Numbered from the stretch's first letter, positions 1-9,802 are shown. The stretch is 64,000 nucleotides of DNA from an uncultured Olleya sp. (GCA_947503885.1 CANNFD010000006.1:186001-250000); one strand, 5' to 3'. The notes: generated by a model from the letters alone, not told the origin. A program made the numbers and translations.

Positions 1-959
1 GGTTTGAACCTGTGATTGCTAGTGATGGTCAAGCGTTGCTATTGCTTAAAAAAGAATTTGCATCGCTTACTTTTATTACGTTACCGTCCTATAATATTAC
101 TTATGCTACTTCTAAATTTTGGTTTAAATGGACCTTGCTTAGGCAATTACCGCATATAAAAAAAGCCATTAAGTCCGAGCAAAAAGTGGTTGACGCTATT
201 GTTACAGATTATACTATCGATGGGATTATATCTGATAATAGGCTGGGTGTTTTTTCTAATCGTGTGCCTTCTGTTTTTATCACACACCAATTAAATGTGT
301 TAAGTGGTGGCACGACAAAACTTAGTACTTTTTTTCATGATCGGTATTTAAAGCGTTTTGATGCGTGTTGGGTTCCGGATTTTGAACATTTACCTAATTT
401 AAGCGGTCGGCTTAGTCATGATTTTAAAGCCAAAGGTTTGCCTATAAACTATATTGGTGCATTAAGTCGTTTTGAGAAAAAAGAGACCCCCACTACCAAT
501 GCTATTATGGTTTTACTGTCTGGTCCAGAACCCCAACGCAGTATTTTGGAAACTATTTTGCTTACCCAATTAAGTGCTTACAAAGGCAACGTGCTTTTTG
601 TTAAAGGGATTATTGAAGAGACACAAACGGTAGTACAGCAACCGCCTTTTACGATTTATAATTTTATGCAAACGGATGCTTTACAAGCTGCGATTAACGA
701 GAGCGCCCTTATTATTGCGCGCTCTGGTTATACAACTATTATGGATTTAGCTAAACTGGGTAAATCGGCATTTTTTATTCCTACACCGGGACAGTCGGAA
801 CAAGAGTATCTGGCGGATTATTTAGAGACACAAGGGATTGCTGCTAGTTGCAGCCAGTCTAATTTTACTTTGGAGGCGTTACAACGTGTTAAGGCGTACA
901 GCGGTTTTAAAAGCTTTGATCACCCTATTGATTTTGAGGATTTATTTAGCTTTTTCTAG
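1..959 (+). CDS. Glycosyltransferase, MurG-like, 5' truncated
   Basis: C-terminal part of a GT28/GT-B glycosyltransferase of the UDP-GlcNAc-transferase type. The reading frame is open to the window edge, and the codons before the first possible GTG (position 12) encode Phe-Glu-Pro, which continues the typical 'P-x-IASDG' N-terminal strand. The real start is therefore outside the window. Visible features are the GPEPQRS segment that opens the donor-binding half, and a Gly/Ser-rich 'ARSGYTT' loop followed by a 'PTPGQSEQEYLA' stretch, where GT28 enzymes bind the nucleotide-sugar. It ends in an 18-bp convergent overlap with the histidine kinase gene. Substrate and acceptor cannot be read from sequence; a cell-surface glycan or glycolipid is likely. 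Confidence 0.8.
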   Translation, partial: FEPVIASDGQALLLLKKEFASLTFITLPSYNITYATSKFWFKWTLLRQLPHIKKAIKSEQKVVDAIVTDYTIDGIISDNRLGVFSNRVPSVFITHQLNVLSGGTTKLSTFFHDRYLKRFDACWVPDFEHLPNLSGRLSHDFKAKGLPINYIGALSRFEKKETPTTNAIMVLLSGPEPQRSILETILLTQLSAYKGNVLFVKGIIEETQTVVQQPPFTIYNFMQTDALQAAINESALIIARSGYTTIMDLAKLGKSAFFIPTPGQSEQEYLADYLETQGIAASCSQSNFTLEALQRVKAYSGFKSFDHPIDFEDLFSFF

Positions 960-1979
960 CGTGAAAGAGAACTCGCTACCAATATTAATTTCGCTTTCCA
1001 TATAAATTTTTTCGTTGTGTGCTTCAATAATATGTTTTACGATTGCTAAGCCTAAACCAGAACCTCCTTCTTTACGAGAACCACTTTGGTCGACTCTGTA
1101 AAACCGCTCGAAGACACGTGCGATATTTTTTTTCTCGATCCCTTCTCCGTTATCAGTTACTCTGACAATAATTTTATTTTTAATTAGCTTTTCTATACTA
1201 ATCTCGGTTGTTCCTTTTTCTCTTCCGTATTTAATGGAGTTTACGACCAAGTTAGTTAGCACTTGCTGAATCCTTTCGGCATCACCATTAACCATAATTG
1301 GTTGGTCATAATCCATATCAAAAGTTAAGGTAATTTTCTTTTTGGCTGCTTTCATTTCTAGCAGATCAAACACACTCTGTATTAATTGAACTATATCAAA
1401 TGTTTGAATGTTTAAGCTTAATGCCCCAACTTCTAGCTTGGTAATCATATCTAAATCTTTAACAATATAGATTAGTCTTTCCACACCTTTATTGGCACGT
1501 TCTATATATTTTACAGATACATTTTTGTCGTCAATAGCACCATCCAATAAGGTCTCTAAATAGCCTTGAACAGTAAATAGTGGTGTTTTAAGCTCGTGCG
1601 ACACATTACCCATAAACTCTTTACGGTACCCTTCCCTTACTTTTAGGGTTTCTATCTCTAGTTTTTTGGTTTTTGCGTATTGGTCTATTTGTTTAGTCAG
1701 CGTCGCCATGTCTGTTGTAATGTTGTTTTTACTAAAACTTACAGACTCCAACAGCGTTAGGTCTTTATAGATTTTTTTAATACGCTTGTAGATAAAATTT
1801 TCTACTCTGTATTGGGTAATTAAAAATGACAAGCTAAACGTAACTCCTGCAAAAAGTATGATTTGTAAGAGGTCTAGCTGATAAAACACATACAAAAAGA
1901 CACTCATGAAAAGCGTTAAAAAGATTGTGATTAAAAACGAAGTTTTTAAAGCGAATTTATATGTTCTTTTTAATTTCAA
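942..1979 (-). CDS. Sensor histidine kinase, PhoR-like
   Basis: Membrane histidine kinase of 345 residues. Two membrane segments (about 12-31 and 38-55) are followed by a cytoplasmic linker. The HisKA H-box has phosphorylated His128 in 'NVSHELKTPL'. The ATPase domain shows an N-box (Asn243/Asn247), a G1 box 'DNGEG' near 277 and a G2 box 'GSGLGLA' near 306. There is almost no periplasmic loop, so a membrane or cytoplasmic signal is likely. The start is TTG, 2 nt after the regulator's stop. The first in-frame ATG (Met25) would cut into the first membrane segment, so TTG is preferred. Co-transcribed with the upstream PhoB-like regulator. Phosphate sensing is a guess from family likeness only. 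Confidence 0.9.
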   Translation of the reverse strand: MKLKRTYKFALKTSFLITIFLTLFMSVFLYVFYQLDLLQIILFAGVTFSLSFLITQYRVENFIYKRIKKIYKDLTLLESVSFSKNNITTDMATLTKQIDQYAKTKKLEIETLKVREGYRKEFMGNVSHELKTPLFTVQGYLETLLDGAIDDKNVSVKYIERANKGVERLIYIVKDLDMITKLEVGALSLNIQTFDIVQLIQSVFDLLEMKAAKKKITLTFDMDYDQPIMVNGDAERIQQVLTNLVVNSIKYGREKGTTEISIEKLIKNKIIVRVTDNGEGIEKKNIARVFERFYRVDQSGSRKEGGSGLGLAIVKHIIEAHNEKIYMESEINIGSEFSFTLEKAK

Positions 1980-1981
1980 AA

Positions 1982-2665
1982 CTATTCTACAAATTTATAT
2001 CCTACCCCTTTAACGGTTTTAAAGCTATCATCGCCAATTTTTTCGCGTAACTTACGGATGTGTACATCTATAGTACGTCCACCAACAACGACCTCGTTAC
2101 CCCAAACACCGTCCATAATATCTTCTCTTTTAAAGACCTTACCAGGTTTAGAAGCTAATAGCGATAAGAGTTCAAACTCTTTTCTTGGTAGTACAATCTC
2201 GTTACCATCCAATATAATTTTATACTGTTCTCTATTAATCACTAAGTTACCAATTTTGATTAGGGATTTATTATCCTCCTCCGTCTTTAAGCGTCTTAAT
2301 AACGCATTTACTTTACTAACTAGGACTTTGGGTTTTATTGGTTTTGTGATATAGTCATCTGCGCCAGCATCAAACCCAGCCATTTGCGAATAATCTTCGC
2401 CTCTAGCAGTTAAAAACGTGATTAGTGTTGCGCTTAAATCCGGTAATTTTCTGATGGCTTCACAAGCTTCGATACCATCCATATTAGGCATCATAACATC
2501 TAGAATAATAAGCTGTGGTTTTTCTTTTTTAGCTTTTTTAACTGCTTCCAATCCGTTTTTAGCAGTGATAACTTGGTAGCCTTCATTGGTTAAATTATAA
2601 CCAACAATTTCTAAAATATCCGGCTCGTCGTCGACTAAAAGAATTTTAATATCTTTTTTATTCAT
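1982..2665 (-). CDS. Response regulator, OmpR/PhoB family
   Basis: Two-domain DNA-binding response regulator, 227 residues, normal length. The receiver domain (1-120) has the acidic pair Asp12/Asp13, phospho-acceptor Asp56 in 'ILDVMMP', Thr86 and Lys108. The C-terminal winged helix (about 130-227) carries 'PRKEFELL' and 'GRTIDVHIRKLREKIG', typical of OmpR/PhoB DNA binding. It is the first gene of a two-gene operon with the kinase that follows 2 nt downstream, so it is presumably that kinase's partner. The target genes are not evident from the window. Confidence 0.93.
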   Translation of the reverse strand: MNKKDIKILLVDDEPDILEIVGYNLTNEGYQVITAKNGLEAVKKAKKEKPQLIILDVMMPNMDGIEACEAIRKLPDLSATLITFLTARGEDYSQMAGFDAGADDYITKPIKPKVLVSKVNALLRRLKTEEDNKSLIKIGNLVINREQYKIILDGNEIVLPRKEFELLSLLASKPGKVFKREDIMDGVWGNEVVVGGRTIDVHIRKLREKIGDDSFKTVKGVGYKFVE

Positions 2666-2886
2666 AGATTCTAATCTTGAATTTACTTAATAGTTATTAT
2701 AGTGTAAAGATAAAGTTATTAGTAAACTATTTAGTTTTAAAAAAATTAATAACGTTAATATAACATAAAAAATCAGTTGTACTTTTTATAACTTACAGAA
2801 AATCAACCACTAACTATCAAGCTGATAGTCAAAGTGTTAAAACCATGTTATCTTATTGTAAAATCGCAAGAATCTTATTGCTATCG

Positions 2887-2918
2887 TTGTGCTGTAAAAA
2901 ATATTATTAGTATCTTTA
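2887..2918 (+). promoter_or_regulatory. Bacteroidota-type promoter for the 2944 gene
   Basis: TTG at 2887-2889 and TATCTTTA at 2911-2918, with a 21-nt spacer. This fits the Bacteroidota sigma-A pattern (TTG, 17-23 nt, TAnnTTTG) with one mismatch in the -7 box. It lies 25 nt before the ATG of the T9SS cargo gene. The rest of the 278-nt gap (2666-2943) also has to hold the divergent promoter of the two-component operon, which I could not pin down. Confidence 0.5.
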
Positions 2919-2943
2919 TTGCTTAAATTTATACACTTTAATT

Positions 2944-4905
2944 ATGAAAAAACTTTACTTTTTACTATTAACTGTTTTATCTGTGTCAGTAGGCTTTGCA
3001 CAAGGCTCTGAAACATTTGATAATTTTACAGAAACAGGATCTTCCTACGCAAGTGGAACTTTTACTGGTAATGATGGATCAACTTGGACTTATGTTGAAT
3101 CTAGAGGTGACTTTTCTATCACTGGAAAATCTATAATGTTAGGTAGAAACAGAACGCCTCAAGCAGAACTTACTTCTGGAACTATAACTGGAGGTATAGG
3201 TACAATCAACTTTAATTATCAAAGAGCTTATAGTACTAATGTAAACTTAAATATTCTTGTCAATGGTATTGTTGTTGGTAATGTCACTTCAACTGATGCA
3301 ACAGTACAGAATTCTGGAACATTTACAGTTAATCAACCAGGAGATGTTGTTATTCAATTTATTAGTGTTAACAATAGTGACGGACAAGTTGTTATTGATG
3401 ATATTACTTGGACAGGATACACTGGAACTGCTTCACCAATATTAGCAATCACCTCTCCATCAGACAATCAAGAATTTGTTTCTGGAACTACTAGTGTAGA
3501 TATATCTACTACAGTTCAAAACTTTACTGTTGATGCCTTACCATCTAACGGAGGGACAGGAGATGGACACATCCACTGGACAGTTAATGGTATAGACCAA
3601 CCAATGAAATATGATTTACTTGACGAAACTATTCCGACAGTAGATGGTGGTACTTATGTTGTTGTTATGACTTTAGTAGACAACATGCACACACCTATTA
3701 CTCCTGCAGTAACAGAAACAGTAACTTTTACAGTTGCCTATCCATGTACTTTAAATGTAGGGGCAATTGTTGAAACATGTAATACAATTACACCTGCTAC
3801 TACTGACACTTACAACGTAAGTATCGATTATACGGGTGGTGGTAATAGTACTTATACAATAGACACAGGAGGTAACGGTACAGTAGGTGGCGATGACCCT
3901 TCAACTGTTGCAGCTGGAACAATAGTTATTAGCAATATATTAGAAGGCACAGATTTTACTGTAACTTTTACTGGTGACCCTGCAAATAGTGGTTGTGATT
4001 TTACAAGAAACATTAATAGCCCAAATTGTGATCCACAATTAATACTACCAATTACAGAACCTTTTTCTTATCCTGATGGAAGTTTAGTAGGAAATAGCGA
4101 CTGGGAAACTACTAGTGGTAATGCTGGGGATTTATTGGTAACTTCTGGTCAAATAACAGTACAACACGGAACACCAAGTGAAGATGTTGCGTTACCATTT
4201 ACAGCTGTAACTGGCGACCTATTTTACTCATTTGATATGAGTATTGCAGACTTAGGTTCACCTTACTCGGGAACTGACAACGAATATTTTGCACATTTTA
4301 GAGGTGTTGATAATACATTTTTAGCACGTTTAGACGTTGTACCACCAAGTGGCGCTGGAGACTTCTCTTTAGGTATTGCAACTAACGCTAGTACTGCAGA
4401 GGCGACTTGGGCTACAGATTTATTATATGGTACAGTTTATAGAGTTACTGTAAGATATGACCAAGACACAAATATTGCTCAATTATGGGTTGATGCAGCT
4501 TCAGAAACTGACACTTCTATATTAGGACTTGATGGTACTGATCCAGGTGAAGTTATCGCCTCATTTGCTTTTAGACAATCAGACTCTTCTTTAAACGAAG
4601 GTATTGTTGTTGACAACCTTATTATTTCTGAAACTTTTGCACAAACGTTATCTAATACAGAGTTTAACACGCCAATAACAAACTTTAGTGTTTACCCTAA
4701 CCCAACAAATACTGGTTATGTAAACATTACAACACCATCAAATACTGCTGTTAAAGTTACTGTATATGATGTTTTAGGAAAACAAGTTTTAACTAAAACA
4801 CTTAACAATAACAGATTAAACGTGTCTAGTTTAAAGTCAGGAATTTACATCCTACATTTAAACCAAAACGGAACATCAACTACTAAAAAGCTAGTAGTAA
4901 ATTAA
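2944..4905 (+). CDS. Secreted protein with T9SS C-terminal sorting domain
   Basis: Exported protein of 653 residues. A Sec signal peptide (first ~19 residues, ending 'VGFAQ') precedes several Thr/Gly/Asp-rich beta-sandwich-like stretches. A middle segment contains 'DGHIHWTVNG' (about 207-216), and a lectin- or laminin-like region follows near 370-560. The last ~80 residues ('FSVYPNPTNTG', 'VYDVLGKQV', 'LKSGIYILHL', 'TKKLVVN') form a type A T9SS sorting domain, so the protein should cross the outer membrane and be attached or released. No catalytic motif is visible; adhesion or glycan binding is possible. The signal peptide and the tail closely resemble those of the next gene. Confidence 0.85.
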   Translation: MKKLYFLLLTVLSVSVGFAQGSETFDNFTETGSSYASGTFTGNDGSTWTYVESRGDFSITGKSIMLGRNRTPQAELTSGTITGGIGTINFNYQRAYSTNVNLNILVNGIVVGNVTSTDATVQNSGTFTVNQPGDVVIQFISVNNSDGQVVIDDITWTGYTGTASPILAITSPSDNQEFVSGTTSVDISTTVQNFTVDALPSNGGTGDGHIHWTVNGIDQPMKYDLLDETIPTVDGGTYVVVMTLVDNMHTPITPAVTETVTFTVAYPCTLNVGAIVETCNTITPATTDTYNVSIDYTGGGNSTYTIDTGGNGTVGGDDPSTVAAGTIVISNILEGTDFTVTFTGDPANSGCDFTRNINSPNCDPQLILPITEPFSYPDGSLVGNSDWETTSGNAGDLLVTSGQITVQHGTPSEDVALPFTAVTGDLFYSFDMSIADLGSPYSGTDNEYFAHFRGVDNTFLARLDVVPPSGAGDFSLGIATNASTAEATWATDLLYGTVYRVTVRYDQDTNIAQLWVDAASETDTSILGLDGTDPGEVIASFAFRQSDSSLNEGIVVDNLIISETFAQTLSNTEFNTPITNFSVYPNPTNTGYVNITTPSNTAVKVTVYDVLGKQVLTKTLNNNRLNVSSLKSGIYILHLNQNGTSTTKKLVVN

Positions 4906-4930
4906 TAAGCATAAATAAATAATTGTTAAA

Positions 4931-4964
4931 AGAGTTATCTAGTATTAGATAACTCTTTTTTTTT
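4931..4964 (+). terminator. Rho-independent terminator
   Basis: Perfect 11-bp stem (4931-4941 with 4946-4956), a GTAT loop and a following T-run. It separates the two T9SS cargo genes, which are therefore separate transcription units. Confidence 0.85.
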
Positions 4965-4998
4965 ATCTATTTTTGAGAGAACTTTAACAACACTCTTT

Positions 4999-5799
4999 AT
5001 GAAAAAACTTTACTTTTTACTTTTTACTTTAGTATTTACAGTTAGCATATCAGCTCAGTCTGTATTTATTAACGAAATTCACTATGATAATACAGGTAGT
5101 GATGTTGGCGAATTTGTTGAAATCGCAGGACCTGCAGGTACAGATTTAACAGGATGGACAGTCGAGTTATACAATGGATCTAATGGATCGATGTATGCAA
5201 CTATTGCATTATCAGGATTAATAGATGATGAGGGTCCTGGTTTTGGCGCTGTTTCCTTTGCTGGGCCAGGTGGTGGTATCCAAAATGGAAGTCCAGATGG
5301 TTTAGCACTAATTGACAATAATGGTTTTGTAATACAATTTTTAAGCTATGAAGGCGTTTTAACTGCAACTTCAGGTACTGCTAACACTATGACATCAACT
5401 GATATTGGTGTATCCGAGACAGGCTCAACACCAGTTGGAGAATCTTTACAACTTACAAATGGACCTGGTAGTGATTATTCTGATTTTACATGGACAGGAC
5501 CATTAACTGAATCTCCAGGAGTTTTAAACACAGGACAAACATTTACACTTTCTGTAAATCAATTTGAGGTTTCAGATTTTACAGTGTTTCCAAATCCAGC
5601 AACTAACGGATTTGTAACAATTAAAACTAAAAACAATCAACCTGTAAGTGTTGTTGCTTTTGACGTTTTAGGAAAACAAGTGATAAACACAGTATTATCT
5701 ACTAGTCGTTTAAACCTATCTAACTTAAAGTCTGGTGTTTATATTTTAAAATTATCACAAAACGGATTGACTACTACTAAAAAATTAGTGGTACAATAA
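4999..5799 (+). CDS. Lamin-tail-domain protein with T9SS sorting domain
   Basis: Exported protein of 266 residues. A signal peptide ending 'VSISAQ' (~20 residues) is followed by a lamin-tail (LTD) domain at about 21-170. That domain shows the family's 'VFINEIHYDNTGSDVGEFVEI' opening (split here as INEIHYDN and GEFVEIAGP) and 'DLTGWTVELYNG'. The type A T9SS sorting domain starts at about 190 ('FTVFPNPATNG', 'AFDVLGKQV', 'LKSGVYILKL', 'KKLVVQ'). LTD domains in secreted bacterial proteins often accompany nucleases or act as surface modules; here the domain stands alone. A TATTTTTG -7 box at 4968-4975 could start its transcript. Confidence 0.87.
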   Translation: MKKLYFLLFTLVFTVSISAQSVFINEIHYDNTGSDVGEFVEIAGPAGTDLTGWTVELYNGSNGSMYATIALSGLIDDEGPGFGAVSFAGPGGGIQNGSPDGLALIDNNGFVIQFLSYEGVLTATSGTANTMTSTDIGVSETGSTPVGESLQLTNGPGSDYSDFTWTGPLTESPGVLNTGQTFTLSVNQFEVSDFTVFPNPATNGFVTIKTKNNQPVSVVAFDVLGKQVINTVLSTSRLNLSNLKSGVYILKLSQNGLTTTKKLVVQ

Positions 5800-5820
5800 T
5801 CTTTTACATACTATAACAAA

Positions 5821-5848
5821 AAAGCGTTGCTAGTAGCAACGCTTTTTT
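5821..5848 (+). terminator. Rho-independent terminator
   Basis: An 11-bp stem (5821-5831 with 5835-5845) with a 3-nt loop and a T-run, 21 nt after the lamin-tail gene. Confidence 0.85.
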
Positions 5849-5878
5849 ATTTTCTATACTTTTGTCTTTTATAATTTA

Positions 5879-6859
5879 ATGATTACTACAGACTCACTTT
5901 TTACAATATCTACCCCCTCACAATTTAAAGCCAAAGCTTTAGAGGTGTTTCGTTTTCAGTTTGAAAACAATCCAATCTATCGTTCGTTTTGCGACTTACT
6001 ATATATTAATCCAAGTGATGTTACAGCATTGCATGAGCTTCCGTTTTTACCCATTCAGTTTTTTAAATCGCATCAAGTATTAAGTAGCAAAGCACCAATA
6101 ACAACCACATTTACAAGTAGTGGTACTACTGGACAAATTACAAGCAAACACCATGTTACCGACCTTAGTATTTACGAAACTAGTTTTAAAAAAGGCTTTG
6201 ATTATTTTTATGGCAACATAACCGATTATACCGTTTTAGCATTATTACCTAATTATCTAGAGCGTGAAGGCTCGTCTTTAGTTTATATGGTAGATCATTT
6301 AATAAAAGACTCTAAAAAACCAGATAGTGGTTTTTATTTAAATAATTTAGATGAATTAAAAGCTACTTTAATTCGCTTAGATCAAGCAGGAGAAAAGGTC
6401 TTATTAATCGGTGTCTCTTTTGCACTATTAGATTTAATCGAAACCCACACTTTTAACCTTAATAATACTATTATTATGGAAACTGGTGGGATGAAAGGAC
6501 GACGTAAAGAGCTAATTAGAGAACAGCTGCATGCCACCTTAAAACAAGGTTTTGGTGTCAACGCTATCCATAGCGAGTATGGTATGACCGAGCTATTAAG
6601 CCAGGGGTACTCCAAAGGGCATGGGGTTTTTAATTGCCCCCCTTGGATGAAACTATTAACTAGAGATACTGAAGACGCCCTAAACGTCTATAATACCTCA
6701 AAAACTGGAGGAATTAATGTTATTGATCTTGCTAATGTCAACTCTTGCAGCTTTATTGCGACTCAAGATTTAGGACGGGTACATGATAACAACGACTTTG
6801 AGATTATTGGTCGCTTTGATAACAGCGATATTAGAGGTTGTAATCTTATGGTTTTGTAA
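5879..6859 (+). CDS. LuxE-like acyl-protein synthetase
   Basis: 326 residues related to LuxE/acyl-protein synthetases of the adenylate-forming (ANL) superfamily. Visible are the Ser/Thr/Gly nucleotide loop 'TFTSSGTTGQ' (~78-87) and 'HSEYGMTELLSQ' (~227-238), the acceptor-type motif that carries Tyr-Gly-Met-Thr-Glu. LuxE activates fatty acids and passes them to an enzyme cysteine. Here no luxC, luxD or luciferase genes are near, so the acyl acceptor is unknown. In Bacteroidota such stand-alone genes are common. TACTTTTG at 5857-5864 is a good -7 box, about 15 nt before the ATG. Confidence 0.8.
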   Translation: MITTDSLFTISTPSQFKAKALEVFRFQFENNPIYRSFCDLLYINPSDVTALHELPFLPIQFFKSHQVLSSKAPITTTFTSSGTTGQITSKHHVTDLSIYETSFKKGFDYFYGNITDYTVLALLPNYLEREGSSLVYMVDHLIKDSKKPDSGFYLNNLDELKATLIRLDQAGEKVLLIGVSFALLDLIETHTFNLNNTIIMETGGMKGRRKELIREQLHATLKQGFGVNAIHSEYGMTELLSQGYSKGHGVFNCPPWMKLLTRDTEDALNVYNTSKTGGINVIDLANVNSCSFIATQDLGRVHDNNDFEIIGRFDNSDIRGCNLMVL

Positions 6860-6936
6860 GGTTTACTAAAAACCTACGACTACTTATATATGAAGAAGAA
6901 AAATTAGTTTTTAGTTGGTTAACTAATTTTAGCAAA

Positions 6937-6969
6937 AAAATGCCTGCTTAATTATTAAGCAGGCATTTT
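6937..6969. terminator. Bidirectional terminator between convergent genes
   Basis: A 14-bp stem (6937-6950 with 6956-6969), a 5-nt loop, and A- and T-rich flanks on both sides. It serves the LuxE-like gene on the plus strand and tyrS on the minus strand. A second, weaker hairpin (6901-6909 with 6921-6929) precedes it. Confidence 0.85.
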
Positions 6970-6991
6970 GTATATTAATAACATTATCCGT

Positions 6992-8302
6992 TTACACTGC
7001 TTTAATTATAAAAGTGGTCTTTTTACCTCTATTAATTACAATGTACTTATCGTTTATTAAATCGTTAGTAGTAATAGTATACACCTCTGTTACTTTATCT
7101 TTATTTACTGCTACCGAGTTTTCTTTTAACGCACGACGTGCTTCTCCATTACTGGCTAAAAAGTTAGTTTCGGCAGATAATGCAGCAATCATATCTAGAC
7201 CAGCTTCGATTTTATCCTTCGCTACTTCGGCTTGTGGCACACCTTCAAAAACATCTAAAAATAAGTTTTCATTTAGCTGCTTAATTTCATTTTTAAAATC
7301 TTTACTAAACAATATTCCTGATGCTTTTTCGGCATTTTCTAGCTCTTCTTTAGAGTGTACAAAAGCTGTTACCTCTTCGGCTAAACGTTTTTGCAAGGCT
7401 CTAAACCCAGGGTTTTCTTTATGCTCTGCAACTAAAGTTTCAATAGTTTGTTTATCTAAAAAGGTAAATATTTTGATATATTTTTCGGCATCCTCATCCG
7501 AGCTGTTTAACCAAAATTGGTAAAATTTGTAGACACTAGTTTTATCTGCATCTAACCACACATTACCACCTTCACTTTTACCAAATTTACTACCGTCTGC
7601 TTTGGTAATTAGTGGGCAAGTCATAGCGTAGGCTTTTGCGGTGTCGTCACCCACATTCATACGTCTTACTAGCTCTGTCCCAGTTGTAATATTACCCCAT
7701 TGGTCACTTCCACCCATTTGTAATTTACAATTCATGGTTTTGTGCAAATGGTAAAAATCATACCCTTGGATTAGCTGGTAAGTAAACTCGGTAAAACTCA
7801 TCCCCACATTACCTTCTTCTCCAGACAAACGTTTTTTAACACTATCCTTTGCCATCATGTAATTTACGGTAATACGCTTACCAACATCACGTGCAAAATC
7901 GATGAATGAAAAGGTTTTCATCCAATCGTAATTATTAACTAAAACGGGTGCGTTTTTTGCAGTAGAATTAAAGTCTAAAAAACGAGATAATACGCTTTTA
8001 ATACCTGCTACATTGTGGTTAAGTGTCGCCTCGTCTAATAGGTTACGCTCGTCACTTTTACCTGATGGATCACCAATCATCCCTGTTGCACCACCAACTA
8101 AAGCGACCGGTTTATGTCCTGCTTTTTCAAGGTGTACTAATAATATAATTGGCACTAAACTACCAATGTGTAACGAGTCTGATGTTGGGTCAAAACCAAT
8201 ATAAGCAGAGGTCATCTCTTTATCTAGTTGCTCTTCGGTTCCTGGCATGATATCGTGTACCATCCCTCTCCATCTTAATTCTTCTACAAATGCATTAGCC
8301 AT
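6992..8302 (-). CDS. tyrS: Tyrosyl-tRNA synthetase
   Basis: Class I aminoacyl-tRNA synthetase of 436 residues that charges tRNA-Tyr. The Rossmann fold carries 'HIGS' at 45-48 and 'KFGKS' at 239-243. '[10 protein letters not shown]' near 195-204 is the tyrosine and tRNA-binding signature. The C-terminus (~365-436) is an S4 RNA-binding domain. Length and order are standard. A TATCTTTA -7-like box lies on the minus strand at 8330-8337, about 28 nt before the ATG. Confidence 0.97.
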   Translation of the reverse strand: MANAFVEELRWRGMVHDIMPGTEEQLDKEMTSAYIGFDPTSDSLHIGSLVPIILLVHLEKAGHKPVALVGGATGMIGDPSGKSDERNLLDEATLNHNVAGIKSVLSRFLDFNSTAKNAPVLVNNYDWMKTFSFIDFARDVGKRITVNYMMAKDSVKKRLSGEEGNVGMSFTEFTYQLIQGYDFYHLHKTMNCKLQMGGSDQWGNITTGTELVRRMNVGDDTAKAYAMTCPLITKADGSKFGKSEGGNVWLDADKTSVYKFYQFWLNSSDEDAEKYIKIFTFLDKQTIETLVAEHKENPGFRALQKRLAEEVTAFVHSKEELENAEKASGILFSKDFKNEIKQLNENLFLDVFEGVPQAEVAKDKIEAGLDMIAALSAETNFLASNGEARRALKENSVAVNKDKVTEVYTITTNDLINDKYIVINRGKKTTFIIKAV

Positions 8303-8389
8303 TTTAGTGTGGTTTTATTATTGAATTGGTAAAGATAAAAATCGTGTTTTAAACTACATACAATATCTAATATTTATTACCTTCGAATT

Positions 8390-9403
8390 ATGATTTTAGT
8401 TACAGGAGGTACCGGTTTGGTTGGCGCACATTTGTTGTTTCATTTATTAAGTGAAAACGAGCCTGTACGCGCTATTTATAGAAGGGAGAAAACTTTTAAA
8501 ACCGTGAAACGTATTTTTAGTTATTATTCTGACACCCCTGATATTTTATTTAATAAGATTGAATGGGTTAAAGCCGATTTGATTGACATCCCACAATTAA
8601 CCGAAGCGTTTCTGGACGTTGACTATGTTTACCATTGCGCTGCTTTTGTGTCTTTTGAGCCTGACAAGTTTGATGTATTAAGAAAAACTAATATTGAAGG
8701 CACAGCAAATATTGTTAACCTTTGTTTGGCCTATGAGGTAAAAAAACTATGCTATGTTAGCTCTATCGCTGCAATTGGCACTCCAACTATTGAAACTAGC
8801 TTAGTTACTGAGGAGACTGAATGGAATAAGGAATTTGATAATAATGTATATGCGATTACTAAATATGGTGCAGAATTAGAAGTTTGGCGTGCCACACAAG
8901 AAGGCTTAGATGCTGTAATTGTAAATCCTGGAGTAATTATTGGTCCTGGAATATGGCATTATGGTAGTGGCTCTTTAATTACAATGGTAAATAAAGGCAT
9001 GCGTTATTATACTACCGGTAGCACAGGTTATGTTGCTGTTAATGATGTGGTATCTTGTATGGTTGCCCTTTTAAAAAGTGACATTAAAAACGAGCGTTTT
9101 ATACTAGTCTCTGAAAACTTATCTTTTAAAGATTTTATTTTTAAAACCGCTAACTATTTAGGTGTAACCCCTCCTAATAAAAAGGCATCTCCGTTATTAT
9201 TATCTATTGCTTGGCGATTGGATTGGCTGAAGCATAAACTTACCGGTAAACGTCGTCTATTAACTAAACAGACTGCACACGCTGCATTATCCAATAGTAA
9301 TTATAGTAATGCTAAAATAAAAACCGCTTTACGCTATGAGTTTAAAACTGTAGCAACGAGTTTAAAACAAACTACTGCCTTTTTAAAACGTTACTCTTCT
9401 TAG
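8390..9403 (+). CDS. NAD-dependent epimerase/dehydratase (extended SDR)
   Basis: Extended short-chain dehydrogenase of 337 residues. The N-terminal Rossmann motif 'VTGGTGLVGAHL' (4-15) binds NAD(P). Ser and 'YAITKYGAE' (Tyr-x3-Lys near 155-159) form the catalytic set. The substrate is unknown: members of this group act on nucleotide sugars or on sterol- and flavanol-like molecules. TACCTTCG at 8378-8385 is a -7-type box only 4 nt before the ATG, which points to a leaderless or nearly leaderless transcript. The 3' end overlaps the DUF4296 gene by 32 nt in convergent orientation. Confidence 0.88.
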   Translation: MILVTGGTGLVGAHLLFHLLSENEPVRAIYRREKTFKTVKRIFSYYSDTPDILFNKIEWVKADLIDIPQLTEAFLDVDYVYHCAAFVSFEPDKFDVLRKTNIEGTANIVNLCLAYEVKKLCYVSSIAAIGTPTIETSLVTEETEWNKEFDNNVYAITKYGAELEVWRATQEGLDAVIVNPGVIIGPGIWHYGSGSLITMVNKGMRYYTTGSTGYVAVNDVVSCMVALLKSDIKNERFILVSENLSFKDFIFKTANYLGVTPPNKKASPLLLSIAWRLDWLKHKLTGKRRLLTKQTAHAALSNSNYSNAKIKTALRYEFKTVATSLKQTTAFLKRYSS

Positions 9404-9797
9404 CTTTTAAAGTTTCTTTAAGTTCTTTTTGCTTGATATCATCTTCTTCTTTAAGCACTTCTTTGTAAACGACACGTAATGCTTCAAGGCTGTCTTTTAC
9501 TTTTTGGTAAATCTCTGTATACACCTCAATATCAAAAGCATAATAATTATTACTCTGGACAAACTGTGTGCTATCTATTTTATGTTTTTTATAGACATAA
9601 GCATCCGGCACTAGCCCTTTATTTTCTAACTCTCTTTTATTAATTCCTTTAGCAGAAGACACTAATGCTAACTCTACAAGCACCTCCACCATTTTATCTT
9701 GACTTATTAGGTTGTCAGGCTTTTTAGGTTTTTCTACTCCGTAACAAGACGAAAGTAATACTGCTATTAGTGAATATATTAAAAGGTGCTGTTTCAA
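9372..9797 (-). CDS. DUF4296 lipoprotein
   Basis: Small lipoprotein of 141 residues. The signal sequence ends in the lipobox 'LLSSC' (Cys18). The DUF4296 body follows, with a hydrophobic helix 'MVEVLVELALVSSA' and a charged helical C-terminus rich in Lys and Glu. The start is TTG (9797), needed to keep the signal peptide; no ATG is nearby. It follows pyrC by 5 nt and is the last gene of the operon. The function is unknown; the family is almost confined to Bacteroidota. Confidence 0.82.
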   Translation of the reverse strand: MKQHLLIYSLIAVLLSSCYGVEKPKKPDNLISQDKMVEVLVELALVSSAKGINKRELENKGLVPDAYVYKKHKIDSTQFVQSNNYYAFDIEVYTEIYQKVKDSLEALRVVYKEVLKEEDDIKQKELKETLKAKKSNVLKRQ

Positions 9798-9802
9798 AAT
9801 AA

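Noticed and set aside
7014-7523. 169-codon open frame on the plus strand
   Set aside because: Antisense to the C-terminal part of tyrS, which is certain on the minus strand.
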